Positions 48,770 to 58,968 of a stretch of DNA of 64,000 nt are shown one piece after another. The position numbers and the translations under genes are program-made. Position 1 is the stretch's first letter; each line of letters starts with the position of its first letter. The stretch spans positions 1 through 64,000 of the forward strand of contig JADLAB010000163.1 in assembly GCA_020848455.1 (NCBI GenBank), written 5' to 3'. Source of the DNA: Polyangiaceae bacterium (lineage in GTDB: Bacteria > Myxococcota_A > Polyangia > Polyangiales > Polyangiaceae). A model generated the notes under the pieces. It searched no databases. It was not told the DNA's origin and worked only from the letters and a program-made list of their open reading frames with translations.

Positions 48770-51700
48770 ATGGCTGCTCGAAGACGGCGCGCATCACGGA
48801 CCGATTCTACCGAGCGCCCGCGGGTGCGCCGTGACGGGCGGGGTGTCCTCGGCGTGCGGCGCGCGCTCGGGGCGCTCCTCGTGGTGCTCGCGACCGCGCT
48901 GACGGTCCACTGCGGCGGCGTGCAGAAAGGCGCGCCACCTTCGCCGGGCGCGCCGGGTAGCGCCGCGCCACGGCTCGCGCGCGCGCTCACGCCGCCGGAT
49001 GCGGCGCTCGTGTTCCCGCCGCCCGAGGATGGATGGCACGCGCGGCCCGAGCTCGGGCGCGCGCACGCCGGCACGCCCCTCCGGGTCGTGAGCCCTTCGC
49101 TCGACGCCGACGGGAGCTTCGCGCTCGACGGGCAGACGCTGCGCATCGCCCTGTCGCAGCCGGTCGTGGCAGAGGGCGAGCCCGCGGACCTCGTGCGCCT
49201 CACGCCCGCCGTCCTTGCGAGCGTGCGATGGCTCGACCCGACCACGCTCGAGCTCACGGCGCGCGCGCCCTTCGATCCGGAGGTCGACTACGAGGTCGAG
49301 CTCGGCTCGCTCCACACCGCCGCGGGACAGGAGCTCGAAGCGCCGTGGCACGCGCGCTTCCGGGCGCAGCCGCGCGTCATCGTGGCCGGCAAGGTGCTCG
49401 GCTACCTGCCGCGCGTGGGCGAGCCGCGCGTCGTCGCCCTCGTGCCGCGCGACGGCGCCACCGTGGGCCGCGACCCCGGCCTCGGCGTCGTGTTCGACCA
49501 GCCGATCGATCTCGCCGTCGCGCGCGGGCTCGTCGAGCTCGTGGACGCGCGGGGCGGGGCGGTGCCGCTCGGGCTCGCGCACCCCCCGGGCAGGAGCTTC
49601 GACGGCATCGCCCTCGACACGCGTCTGGTGGTCACGCTGGCCCCCGCCCGACCGCTCATGCCCGGCGGCAAGTACGTGCTGCGGGCGCGCGACCGCGCGG
49701 CGGAGGCGGACGTGCTCCCCGCCCAGAGCGGCTTCGAGGTGGCGACCCCGCTCGAGCTCGTCGCGCTCGGGTGCGGCTACGGCAACGAGCACACCCCGTG
49801 CGCGCGCACGGGGGACTTGCTGCGCACGGGCGGGCGCGAGCTGCACTTCACCTTCAACCACGAGCTCCGCGCGGGCGCCGGTCGCGTCGGGCGCGAGCTC
49901 TTCGTGGTGCCGCCGGTGCCGAACCTCGCGGTCGAGAGCCACTGGGACGACGCCGGTGGGCGCCTCGTCGTGCGCGGCGACTTCGAGCCCTCGGGGAGCT
50001 ACCGGGTGCGGCTCGCCGGGGTGGGCGACGTCTTCGGCGGCACGCTCGCGGCGCCCGTCGACTTCGCGCTCGAGGTGCTGCCCGTCGGGGCGAGCGCCGT
50101 GATGCCCGAGGGCGTGCTCTTCCTCGACGAGCGCGCGAGCCGTCACTTCCCGGTGACGACGCGCAACGCGAGCGAGGCCGTCATCCTCGCCTGGCCGGTA
50201 GCGGGCGACGACGCCGCGGCGTATCGCGACGCACTGCGCCTGCAAGCCGACCGGGCGCCCGACCGGGCGCGCGACGCGAGCCCGACCCGCATCGCGGTGC
50301 CCGTGGCGGCGGTGCGCGACGCGCTCGTCACGACCGAGGTCGATCTCACGGGCGCCCTCGCCCGCGGTCGGAGCTACCTCGCCACGGTGGCGGTCGGGAG
50401 CGCCGCGTTCGGCGCCCCGATCGAGCCCCACGAGCCGGACAGTGCGGCGGCACGACCCGCGACCGCGCTCGTGCGTCTGGGCATGCCCGGCGGGCTCGCG
50501 GTGCACGCGCGCTCCATCGGTCCGGGCGCCGATGCGGACGGCGCCGGGAGCACGCTCGTGCACGTGGCGCGCCTCGCCACCGGCGAGCCCGTGGCCGGCG
50601 CCACGGTCGCGCTCGAAGGGGCCACGGGCGCGACGCTCGGCGCGCCGCCGACCGACGACCGCGGGCTCACGCTCGTGCCGCTCCGCGCCGGGCACGGCGC
50701 ACTCGTGCGCGTCACCGCGGGGGCCGAGAGCCTGGTCGTGCCCTTGACCGAGACCGACGCGAGCGCGGCCACGCTGTTCCCCGCGCTCGCGGCCGGAGAG
50801 GCCGCCGGGGAGCGCGATCTCCGCGCGCTCGTCATCACCGACCGCGGCATCTATCGGCCCGGATCGGAGATCGGCGTGCGCGTGAGCGTGCTCGTCCCGA
50901 CCGCGGACGGCCTCGCGCCGCTCGGCGGCGCGGCCCTGGTGCTGCGCGTCGTGGGGCCGACCGACGACGTGGTCGCGAGCCTTCCTGTGACCCTGGACGA
51001 CCTCGGAGGCGGCGCGGTGACGGTGCCGCTCGGCTCCGAAGCCGCGATCGGGCGCTACGAGCTGCGGCTCGAGGTGCGCGACGATCCGGAGCGGCCGGTC
51101 GCGCGGGCCACGGTGCAGGTGGCGGAGTTCGAGGCGCCGCGCTTCGTGGTCGACGTGGAGCTCGGGCAGGCCGCGCCGCGCGTGGGCGGCGGGACGCGCG
51201 AGCTCGCGGCGCGGGTACGCGGTCGCTACCTCTTTGGCGGGGCGATGTCCGCGGCGCCGGTGCGCTGGAGCCTGCGACGCAGTCCGGCGCCGCTCGGGGG
51301 CAGCCTCGTCGGAGCGGGCCTCGCGTTCGTGCCCGAGAGCGACGGGCTCGACGGCGAGCCGGCCGGCAAGGGCGTCGAGCGCAGCGGCGAGGCCGTCCTC
51401 GGTGCGGACGGCAGCCTCGGGTGGGCGCAGCCGGTCGATCTGCGCGGCGCGGTCGGGCCGCAGCGCTTCACGCTCGAGGCGAGCGTGACCGACGAATCGG
51501 GGCGCGTCGTCGCCGGGCGACAGGATCTCGTGGCGCACCCGGCCGCGCGCTACGCCGGCCTGCGCCTGTCCGAGGGCTGGGTGAACGTCGGCGCGGACGT
51601 GGGCCTCGAGCTCGGTGTCGCCGACCCGGAGGGCGCCGCGGTGGTCGGCGCCGACGTGAGCGCGCGCATCGAGCGGGTGGCATGGCGCGCGATCCGCACA

Positions 51701-54622
51701 CGGGGCGCCGGCGGTGCCCTCGAGACGCGCTACCGGCCCGCCTTCACCGAGGTCGGACGCTGCCGGCTCCGGAGCGAGGCGGCGCCGGTGCGCTGCAGCT
51801 ACGCGGCCCGCGCCGCCGGGGACTACCGCGTCGTGGCGGAGGTCGACGGGCAGCCCGGCGGGACCGCGAGCTTCTGGGTGTACGACGACGCCGACGAGGG
51901 CGACGGCGACGGGGCGGAGGGCGGTGCCGTACGCGCCCCGCGCCGCGGCAGCACGATCGAGCTGCGGAGCGACAAGGCTCTCTACGCGGCGGGGGACCGC
52001 GCGCGCGTGCTCGTGCGCAACCCCTATCCGGCGGCGACCGCGATCCTGACGCTGGAGCAGGGGGGCCTGCTCGCGACCGAGGTGAAGCGCGGGACCGCGC
52101 GTGCCTTCGTGTTCGAGGTGCCGATCCGCGCCGAGCACGCGCCGCACGTACACGCGGTCGTGACGCTCCTGCCCGCGGGCGCTTCCGACGCGCGCATGGC
52201 GAGCTACCGCATCGGCGCCGTGCGGCTGCCCGTGTCGCTCGCCGCCTCGCGCCTCGCGGTCGCCATCGAGCCCGAGCAGACGAGCTACCGGCCCGGTGAC
52301 GAGGCCGTCATCGCCGTGCGCGTGAAGGACGGCGCGGCTCCCGACGCCCACGCCGAGGTCTCGCTCGCGGTGGTCGACGAAGGGGTGCTGCGTCTGACGG
52401 GCCACGAGGCGCCCGATCCGGTGAGCGCGCTCCACCCCCCGCGCCCGCTCGCCTTCGGCCTCACCGACACCCGGAGCGCGCTCGGGGAGCTCTACGCGAC
52501 GAGCCACGTCGCCGGCGACGGCGGCGGCGACGTCGTCGGGACCATCGGCCAGGCGCGCAAGGACTTCGTGGCGACGGCGCTCTGGGAGCCGCGCCTCCGG
52601 ACCGACGCCGACGGGGTCGCGCGCGTGCGCTTCAAGCTGCCCGACAACCTGACCGAGCTGCGCATCACGGCCGTCGTCGTGGACGCGGCCGGCAAGGGCG
52701 CGCGGGCCCGTACGTCCATCGTCGTGCAGAAGCCGTGGCTGGTCGAGCCGGTGGTGCCGCGCTTCGTGCACGCCGGCGACGAGCTCGAGCTCGGTGCCAT
52801 GGTGCACAACACGACCCGTGAGGCGTTCCAGGGGACGCTCACCTTCGGGGCGCTGCGCGTGCCGGTGGCGGTCGCGCCCGAGGGGCGCACCCGCGTCGCC
52901 GTGCCGCTCGCGGTGCCCGCCGACGCCGGCGCCGACACCCCGCTCACGCTCGACTTCGCGCTCGAGGACGCGAGCGGCGCGGTGCAGGATCGGGTCCTTC
53001 GCGCGCTCCCCGTCGCACGCGCGGGGCTCGCGCTGCGCCCGCGGCTCGCAGGGGCGTTCCGCGACGAGACGGTCGTGACGCTGGCGCTCCCGGCCGAGCT
53101 CGTGGCCGCCCGCGACGCGAGCCTGCGCATCGTCACGGGCGAGCACCTCTGGCCCGAGCTCGGCCGGCGACTCGAGTACCTGCTCGAGTACCCGCACGGC
53201 TGCGTGGAGCAGACGACCTCGAGCACGCTGCCGCTCATCGCCGCCCGCGACATCCTGCCGCGCATCGGGCTCGCTCCGCTCGGTCGCGACGAGCTCGATC
53301 GGCGCATCGCGGCCGGGCTCGCGCGCCTGGCCACCATGCGCACGGCCTCGGGTGGCCTCGCCTACTGGCCGGGCGAATCCGAGCCCAACGTGTACGGCAC
53401 GGCGTACGCCATCCGCGCGGTCGTGCGCGCCCGGGCGCTCGGTGTGACGCCGCCGCGCGGCTTGCTCGAGGGCATGCGTGATTATCTCGCGGGGCACCTG
53501 TTCGACCGCGAGCTCCCGGCCGAGGTCGGCGCGTCGATCGCCGAGAGCCTGGCCGAGCTCGACGCCCTGCCCGCGAGCGCCGCGGACGCGCTCTGGGATC
53601 GCCGCACGGAGAGTGGCCTCTTCGGCCAGGCTGCCCTCGCGCTCGCGCTCGCGAAGCTCCCGGCCGAGGAGGCGCGCGTGGCCGCGCTCGTAGCCGGGCT
53701 CGAAGACGCGCTCGGCAGCGGCGGTCTCAGCCGCCGCGCCGGCTCGCACGACTACCGCTATTACGGCAGTCCCGCGCGCACGCGCGCCGAGATCGCCCTC
53801 GCGCTCGGTCGGCTGCGGCCCCGGAGCGCCGCGCTGCCCGATCTCTACGCGGCGCTCGCCCGGCTCGACGGCGCCTACTCGACGCAGGCCACGGCGTTCT
53901 CGCTGCTCGCGCTCGCCGAGGAGCTTTCGCGCATGCCGGCGGCGGGCGTCCCCGTGGCGCTCTCCCTCGACGGCGCACCTCTCGTCCCCGCGCGCGAGCT
54001 CGCGCCCGGCAGCTTCGAGTACCGCGTGCCGCTCGCCGAGCTGCGGGGCCGTCGCGTCGAGCTGCGCTTCGTCGCGCCGCCCGGTCACAGCGCGGGCTTC
54101 GCCCTCGACGCGCGCTACGAGCTGCCCGACGCGAGCCTCGGCGGCGCGCGGAGCAGCGCGAACGGCCCCGCCGTCTACCGCGTGTTCACCGACGCGAAGG
54201 GCGCGCCCATCGACCTCGGGGCGGTGCACGTCGGGGACGTGGTGCGCGTGGCCCTCATGGCGCGCATCCCGGCCGAGGTCGCGCCCGGGCGACGGGGCTA
54301 CCTCGCGCTCACCGACGCACTGCCGGCCGGCTTCGAGCCGCTCGACCCCACCCTCGCGACCGTCGGCCAGGTGCCCGACCTCGGCGACGACCACCCCTTC
54401 GCGGCGGAGCTGCGCCACGGCGCGACGCCGAGCCACCTCGAGCTCCGCGACCGCCGCGTCGACGTCTACTTCGACGAGCTCTCCAGCGACACCTTGGCGG
54501 CGAGCTACCTCGCTCGCGCCACGACCCCGGGCCGCTTCGCGCTCCCGCCGGCGAGCGCCGAGCTCATGTACGAGCCCGGTAGCCTGGGTCACACCGAGGG
54601 CGGCACGGTGGTCGTGCGATGA
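48770..54622 (+). CDS. yfhM: Bacterial alpha-2-macroglobulin (YfhM-like, thioester-containing lipoprotein)
   Basis: The ATG at 48770 (GGAGG ribosome-binding site) gives 1950 aa. The signal LLVVLATALTVHC has a lipobox Cys. The order is the YfhM type: N-terminal MG domains; a central MG2-like region with TDRGIYRPGSEI; a bait-like segment; ALWEPRLRTDADGVARVRFKLPDN; then the thioester motif Cys1478-Val-Glu-Gln1481 in YPHGCVEQTTSS. The family traps foreign proteases and protects the envelope during breaches. E. coli YfhM is paired with PbpC, exactly as here: the two genes overlap by ATGA. The lipid anchor and linked peptidoglycan synthase imply a periplasmic defence and repair pair. Confidence 0.92.
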   Translation: MAARRRRASRTDSTERPRVRRDGRGVLGVRRALGALLVVLATALTVHCGGVQKGAPPSPGAPGSAAPRLARALTPPDAALVFPPPEDGWHARPELGRAHAGTPLRVVSPSLDADGSFALDGQTLRIALSQPVVAEGEPADLVRLTPAVLASVRWLDPTTLELTARAPFDPEVDYEVELGSLHTAAGQELEAPWHARFRAQPRVIVAGKVLGYLPRVGEPRVVALVPRDGATVGRDPGLGVVFDQPIDLAVARGLVELVDARGGAVPLGLAHPPGRSFDGIALDTRLVVTLAPARPLMPGGKYVLRARDRAAEADVLPAQSGFEVATPLELVALGCGYGNEHTPCARTGDLLRTGGRELHFTFNHELRAGAGRVGRELFVVPPVPNLAVESHWDDAGGRLVVRGDFEPSGSYRVRLAGVGDVFGGTLAAPVDFALEVLPVGASAVMPEGVLFLDERASRHFPVTTRNASEAVILAWPVAGDDAAAYRDALRLQADRAPDRARDASPTRIAVPVAAVRDALVTTEVDLTGALARGRSYLATVAVGSAAFGAPIEPHEPDSAAARPATALVRLGMPGGLAVHARSIGPGADADGAGSTLVHVARLATGEPVAGATVALEGATGATLGAPPTDDRGLTLVPLRAGHGALVRVTAGAESLVVPLTETDASAATLFPALAAGEAAGERDLRALVITDRGIYRPGSEIGVRVSVLVPTADGLAPLGGAALVLRVVGPTDDVVASLPVTLDDLGGGAVTVPLGSEAAIGRYELRLEVRDDPERPVARATVQVAEFEAPRFVVDVELGQAAPRVGGGTRELAARVRGRYLFGGAMSAAPVRWSLRRSPAPLGGSLVGAGLAFVPESDGLDGEPAGKGVERSGEAVLGADGSLGWAQPVDLRGAVGPQRFTLEASVTDESGRVVAGRQDLVAHPAARYAGLRLSEGWVNVGADVGLELGVADPEGAAVVGADVSARIERVAWRAIRTRGAGGALETRYRPAFTEVGRCRLRSEAAPVRCSYAARAAGDYRVVAEVDGQPGGTASFWVYDDADEGDGDGAEGGAVRAPRRGSTIELRSDKALYAAGDRARVLVRNPYPAATAILTLEQGGLLATEVKRGTARAFVFEVPIRAEHAPHVHAVVTLLPAGASDARMASYRIGAVRLPVSLAASRLAVAIEPEQTSYRPGDEAVIAVRVKDGAAPDAHAEVSLAVVDEGVLRLTGHEAPDPVSALHPPRPLAFGLTDTRSALGELYATSHVAGDGGGDVVGTIGQARKDFVATALWEPRLRTDADGVARVRFKLPDNLTELRITAVVVDAAGKGARARTSIVVQKPWLVEPVVPRFVHAGDELELGAMVHNTTREAFQGTLTFGALRVPVAVAPEGRTRVAVPLAVPADAGADTPLTLDFALEDASGAVQDRVLRALPVARAGLALRPRLAGAFRDETVVTLALPAELVAARDASLRIVTGEHLWPELGRRLEYLLEYPHGCVEQTTSSTLPLIAARDILPRIGLAPLGRDELDRRIAAGLARLATMRTASGGLAYWPGESEPNVYGTAYAIRAVVRARALGVTPPRGLLEGMRDYLAGHLFDRELPAEVGASIAESLAELDALPASAADALWDRRTESGLFGQAALALALAKLPAEEARVAALVAGLEDALGSGGLSRRAGSHDYRYYGSPARTRAEIALALGRLRPRSAALPDLYAALARLDGAYSTQATAFSLLALAEELSRMPAAGVPVALSLDGAPLVPARELAPGSFEYRVPLAELRGRRVELRFVAPPGHSAGFALDARYELPDASLGGARSSANGPAVYRVFTDAKGAPIDLGAVHVGDVVRVALMARIPAEVAPGRRGYLALTDALPAGFEPLDPTLATVGQVPDLGDDHPFAAELRHGATPSHLELRDRRVDVYFDELSSDTLAASYLARATTPGRFALPPASAELMYEPGSLGHTEGGTVVVR

Positions 54623-57135
54623 GGCGCCCTGGCGGACGCGGCGCGCACCGGGACCGGGTGCGGGCGCGGCGGCGTGCGCCGGGTCGGCGCTGGCTCGGGC
54701 GCGCGACGGCGGCGGCGTGCGCCTGCGCGCTCGCCCTGCTCGGCTGGCGCGTGTACCGGAGCCACGCGGGCGAGCCCTCGAGCCGGCTCGCCGAGCGCTG
54801 GCACGAGAGCACGCGCATCGTCGACCGCCACGGGGCGCCGCTCCGCGAGGTGCGCTCGTCGGCGGGGCTCCGGGGTCGGGAGCTCGACCTCGACGCGATG
54901 GGCGAGCGGCTCGTGACCGCGACCCTGTTCGCGGAGGACCGGCGCTTCTACGAGCACGGCGGGGTCGACGTCGTCGCGGTGGTGCGCGCGGTCGGGCAGA
55001 ACCTCGAGAGCGGGCGCGTCGTGTCGGGCGCGAGCACGATCACCCAGCAGCTCGTGAAGCTCCTCGATGGCGCGGGCGAGGGCGGCGAGCGCACGCTCGC
55101 CGGCAAGCTCTTCGAGGCCGCGCGTGCCGCGAACCTCGAGGACGTGCTCGACAAGTCGGCGATCCTCGAGGCCTACCTCAACCGGCTTCCGTACGGCCGC
55201 GGGCTCGTCGGGCCTGCGGCCGCGAGCCAGGCGTACTTCGGGCGCGAGCCGCGCGATCTGTCCTGGGCCCAGGCGGCCCTGCTCGCCGTGCTGCCGCGCG
55301 CCCCCGGCTACCTCGATCCCGTGCGCCACCTCGAGCGGGCGCAACTGCGGCAGGGCTGGCTGCTCGCGGCCCTGCGGGAGGCGGGCGTGCTCGACGCGGC
55401 CGGCTTCGAGCGCGCGCGCACCGAGCCCGTCGAGGTCGCCTTCGACGTGCCGCCCTTCGAGGCGCCGCACTTCGCCCTGCGCGTCGAGGCCATGGGCCGC
55501 GGCCCCGCAGCGCTCGGTGGTGCGGCGCCCGGCCCGGAGGGCGTCGTTCGCACGACCCTCGATCTCGAGCTCCAGCGCGCGGTCGAGGGGCTCGTGCGCG
55601 CCGAGACGCTGCGCCTCCGCCCGCGCGGCGCCGCGGACGCTGCCGCGCTCGTCGTCGACAACGCGACGGGCGAGGTGCTCGCCTACGTCGGGAGCGCGGG
55701 CTTCGGCCGCGCGGACATCGACGGCTCGGTCGACATGGTGCGCGCCCGCCGGCAGCCGGGCTCGACGCTCAAGCCCTTCGTGTACGCACTCGCCTTCGAG
55801 CGCGGCGTGAGCCCGGTCGCCATGCTCGCGGACGTGCCGAGCCGCTTCGGCGAGGGACCGGGCGCGTACGCCCCCGAGAACTTCGACGGTACGTTCCTCG
55901 GGCCGGTGAGCGCGCGCGAAGCGCTCGCCGGGAGCCTGAACGTTCCCGCGGTGCGCCTCGCCGCCGAGCTGGGCACCGAAGCGTTGCTGGAGCGGCTGCA
56001 CGCGCTCGGCTTCGCGAGCCTCGATCGCCCGGCGGCTCACTACGGGCTCGCGCTCGCGCTCGGGAGCGGCGAGGTCGCGCTCGAGGAGCTCGCGGTCGCG
56101 TACCTCACCCTGGCGCGCGGCGGCACGCGCGTGCCGCTGCGCCTCGTGGGCGCCTCGCCGGGGGAGCTCGGGCAGCCGGAGGCCGGCGTGGCGGTCGTGG
56201 ACCCGGCGGCCGCGGCGCTCGTGACCGACGCGCTCGCGGACCCGGCCGCGCGCCTGCGCGTCCTCGGCGGGCGCGGCCCCTTCGAGCTCGCGTTCCCGGT
56301 GGCGGTCAAGACCGGCACGAGCTCGGGCTACCGGGACGCCTGGACGGTGGGCTACACCCACGAGCGCACGGTGGCCGTGTGGGTCGGCAACGCGGACCGG
56401 GCCGCGAGCGCGGGTGTGACCGGTGCCGACGGTGCGGGGCCGCTCTTCGCGGACGTGATGCGCCGCGCGATGCGCGCGGTGCCGCTGCCGGGGCCGCTCT
56501 ACGACCGCTCGCTCGTCGAGCTCCGCGCGGTGTGCCCGCTCTCGGGCAGGCCACGCGGGGAGGCGTGCCCCGAGGCCGTGACGCGCGCGGTCGCACCGCG
56601 GCTGCTCGGCGCCGCGGCCGAGGAGCCGTGCCGGCTCCACCGCCACGCCGAGCGCATCGCCCCGACGCCCGTGTCCGGCGCGCGCGCCATTGCCGCGGCC
56701 GCACCGTACCGCTGCGCACGCGACGGGCGCGAGACCATCGCCATCCTGCCCGGCGAGCTCGCGCCCTGGCTCGCCACCCGACCCTTCGGCCAGCGCGACC
56801 CGACGGGCGTGCCGTGGCTCGCCGCCGCGGACGCGCTCGACTGCTCGGCGAGCGAGCGCGCGAGCGCGCGGCTGCGCGTGCCCGCCGAGGGCGCCGTCCT
56901 CTACGTCGGCGAGGGAGGCGTGGCGCAGGCCGAGGCCGAGGCCGAGATCGAGGGCGACGCGCCCCATCGGCTCGAGCTCGAGCTCGTCGTGGATCGGCGC
57001 CCCGTGGGAACGCGCCGGGCAGGCTCGCTCGTGTGGTCACTCGCGCTCGAGCGGGGCGAGCACGAGCTCGAGGTGCGCCCGGTCGATCCGCGTGTGCCCC
57101 TCGGGCTCGGGCGCCGCCGCGTCAGCGTGCGCTGA
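54619..57135 (+). CDS. pbpC: Penicillin-binding protein 1C
   Basis: The 838-aa bifunctional peptidoglycan synthase has an N-terminal membrane segment (ATAAACACALALLGWRV) and a glycosyltransferase domain with Glu106 in AEDRRFYEHGGVD and ASTITQQLVK. The transpeptidase domain has the SxxK motif Ser382 (QPGSTLKPFVY), the SxN in GSLNVPAVRL and the KTGTS motif at Lys564. A C-terminal BiPBP_C-like domain (ALDCSASERASARLRVPAEG to the end) identifies PBP1C rather than PBP1A. The start overlaps the macroglobulin stop (ATGA). In this pairing PBP1C is thought to repair cell wall where the macroglobulin detects a breach (established hypothesis). Confidence 0.93.
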   Translation: MRRPGGRGAHRDRVRARRRAPGRRWLGRATAAACACALALLGWRVYRSHAGEPSSRLAERWHESTRIVDRHGAPLREVRSSAGLRGRELDLDAMGERLVTATLFAEDRRFYEHGGVDVVAVVRAVGQNLESGRVVSGASTITQQLVKLLDGAGEGGERTLAGKLFEAARAANLEDVLDKSAILEAYLNRLPYGRGLVGPAAASQAYFGREPRDLSWAQAALLAVLPRAPGYLDPVRHLERAQLRQGWLLAALREAGVLDAAGFERARTEPVEVAFDVPPFEAPHFALRVEAMGRGPAALGGAAPGPEGVVRTTLDLELQRAVEGLVRAETLRLRPRGAADAAALVVDNATGEVLAYVGSAGFGRADIDGSVDMVRARRQPGSTLKPFVYALAFERGVSPVAMLADVPSRFGEGPGAYAPENFDGTFLGPVSAREALAGSLNVPAVRLAAELGTEALLERLHALGFASLDRPAAHYGLALALGSGEVALEELAVAYLTLARGGTRVPLRLVGASPGELGQPEAGVAVVDPAAAALVTDALADPAARLRVLGGRGPFELAFPVAVKTGTSSGYRDAWTVGYTHERTVAVWVGNADRAASAGVTGADGAGPLFADVMRRAMRAVPLPGPLYDRSLVELRAVCPLSGRPRGEACPEAVTRAVAPRLLGAAAEEPCRLHRHAERIAPTPVSGARAIAAAAPYRCARDGRETIAILPGELAPWLATRPFGQRDPTGVPWLAAADALDCSASERASARLRVPAEGAVLYVGEGGVAQAEAEAEIEGDAPHRLELELVVDRRPVGTRRAGSLVWSLALERGEHELEVRPVDPRVPLGLGRRRVSVR

Positions 57136-57220
57136 GGCCCGCGCGCCGAGCTTGGCGCTCGGCGGTGCCGTGCCTATACGGAACCCCACGCGCACGCTCG
57201 GTCGCGCGCCCGGAGGCACC

Positions 57221-58270
57221 ATGTACGAGACCCTCGGCTACGCCGCGCGCGCCGCGCGCGCCCCCCTCGAGCCCCATCGTTTCGAGCGCCGGGCGCTCGG
57301 AGCCGCAGATCTCTTGATCGAGATCGCCTACTGCGGCGTGTGCCACTCCGACATCCATCAGGCGCGCGACGAGTGGGGCGGCGCGACCTTCCCGATGGTG
57401 CCCGGCCACGAGATCGTCGGCACCGTCGTCGCGACGGGCGCGGCCGTGAAGCGCTTCCGCGCCGGGGACCGCGCGGGCGTCGGCTGCATGGTCGACGCGT
57501 GCCGGCGCTGCGCGGCCTGCCTGCGCGGCCTCGAGTCGTACTGCGAGCAGCACGTGTCGTGGACCTACAACGGCACCGAGCAGGATCGGAAGACGCCGAC
57601 GCAGGGCGGCTACTCGACGCAGATCGTGGTCGACGAGCGCTTCGCGCTCCGCATCCGCGCCGACCAGCCGCTCGAGCGCGTGGCGCCGCTGCTCTGCGCG
57701 GGCATCACGACGTGGTCGCCCCTGCGGCACTGGAAGGTGGGCGCGGGCAGCCGCGTGGCCGTCGCCGGGCTCGGGGGCCTCGGCCACATGGCGGTCAAGC
57801 TCGCCGCGTCCCTCGGCGCGGAGGTCACGCTGCTCAGCACCTCGGCCGGCAAGCGCGCCGACGCCGCGCGTCTCGGCGCGCACGAGTTCGTGCTCGCGAC
57901 CGACGACGAGGCCATGGCCCGCGTCGGAGGCCGCTACGATCTCGTCCTCGACACCATCGCGGCCAAGCACTCGCTCGATCGCTACCTCGGCCTGCTCAGG
58001 CTCGACGGAGCCCTCGTGCTCGTGGGCGCGCCGGACAAGCCGCTCGAGCTCGGAGCCTTCTCGCTCATCCCGCGGCGGCGCAGCGTGGCGGGCTCACTCA
58101 TCGGCGGCATCGCCGAGACGCAGGAGATGCTCGACTGGTGTGCCGACCACGGCATCGGCGCCGACGTCGAGACGATCCCGGTCGCCGGCGTCAACGAGGC
58201 CTACGAGCGCATGCTGCGGAGCGACGTGCGCTACCGCTTCGTGCTCGACGTCGCGAGCTTGCGGCGCTGA
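57221..58270 (+). CDS. Zinc-dependent alcohol dehydrogenase (YahK/cinnamyl-alcohol type)
   Basis: The ATG at 57221 follows GGAGG and gives 349 aa. Catalytic zinc ligands are in CGVCHSDIHQA and VPGHEIVGTV; the structural zinc site is DACRRCAACLRGLESYC. The coenzyme fold has GLGGLGHMAVKLAASLGAEV, and the segment LLSTSAGKRADAARLGAHEFV positions the NADP-type selectivity loop. These are the marks of the medium-chain reductases of the YahK/CAD group that reduce broad aldehydes with NADPH. No pathway partner is adjacent, so the substrate is unknown. Confidence 0.92.
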   Translation: MYETLGYAARAARAPLEPHRFERRALGAADLLIEIAYCGVCHSDIHQARDEWGGATFPMVPGHEIVGTVVATGAAVKRFRAGDRAGVGCMVDACRRCAACLRGLESYCEQHVSWTYNGTEQDRKTPTQGGYSTQIVVDERFALRIRADQPLERVAPLLCAGITTWSPLRHWKVGAGSRVAVAGLGGLGHMAVKLAASLGAEVTLLSTSAGKRADAARLGAHEFVLATDDEAMARVGGRYDLVLDTIAAKHSLDRYLGLLRLDGALVLVGAPDKPLELGAFSLIPRRRSVAGSLIGGIAETQEMLDWCADHGIGADVETIPVAGVNEAYERMLRSDVRYRFVLDVASLRR

Positions 58271-58297
58271 GCGGCCGGGCCCGCTGCAGGCCGTGCG

Positions 58298-58879
58298 TCA
58301 GCCGAAGTAGTCGGGCGCCTCACCCGGTCGCCACTTGATGTTGCAGCCGATGCTGGGCGTCTGCTCGGCGCTCGGCGTCCGGCCGGCGAGGAGCGCCTCG
58401 ACCGCGGCGCGCACGTCGGCGCCCGTCACGGGCTCGGTGTTGCGCGGGCGCGCGCCGTCGAGCTGGCCGCGGTAGGCGAGCTTGCCGTCGCGGTCGAAGA
58501 CGTAGAACTCGGGGGTGCAGGCCGCGCGGAAGGCCTTGGCCACGTCCTGGGTCGCGTCGTGGAGGTACGGGAACACGTAGCCGGCGTCGCGCGCCTCCTC
58601 GGCCATGAGCGGGGGCGCGTCCACCGGGTACGCCTTGGCGTCGTTCGAGCATACCGCGACCATCGCCACGCCTCGCGCCGCCGCGAAGCGCCCGAGCTCG
58701 GCGATGCCCGCGCGGATGTGCTTCACGTAGGGGCAGTGGTTGCAGATGAAGGCCACGATCGCGGCCGGCGCGCCGAGGAGCTCCTCGGAGCGCACGAGCC
58801 GGCCGCTCACGGCGTCGGGCAGGACGAAGCTCGGCAGCGGCGTGCCGAGCGGGAGCATGGTGGAGGGGGTCGCGGCCAT
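58298..58879 (-). CDS. Redoxin/AhpC-TSA-like thioredoxin-fold protein
   Basis: The ATG at 58879 gives 193 aa without a signal. The active site is FICNHCPYVKHI (CNHC, a CxxC variant), followed by MVAVCSNDAKAYPVD, CTPEFYVFDRDGKLAYRGQLD and a C-terminal PSIGCNIKW containing another Cys. The pattern matches the 'thioredoxin family protein' redoxins that reduce or sense peroxides or disulfides; the substrate is not known. It converges with the alcohol dehydrogenase gene (27 bp) and diverges from the exported-protein gene. Confidence 0.87.
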   Translation of the reverse strand: MAATPSTMLPLGTPLPSFVLPDAVSGRLVRSEELLGAPAAIVAFICNHCPYVKHIRAGIAELGRFAAARGVAMVAVCSNDAKAYPVDAPPLMAEEARDAGYVFPYLHDATQDVAKAFRAACTPEFYVFDRDGKLAYRGQLDGARPRNTEPVTGADVRAAVEALLAGRTPSAEQTPSIGCNIKWRPGEAPDYFG

Positions 58880-58968
58880 GCCTCGCTCCTACGCCCATTC
58901 GAGGGCCCAGGCGAGCCCGGGCCGTGTCACACTCCTACCCGCCCCGGCGACGTAGGGGCAGGAGCCCC

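Noticed and set aside
48794..54592. A 1932-codon open frame on the minus strand
   Set aside because: It is antisense to the alpha-2-macroglobulin gene, whose motifs and codon pattern are clear. Such frames arise from the very high GC third position and the translation is Arg/His/Ala-rich without domains.
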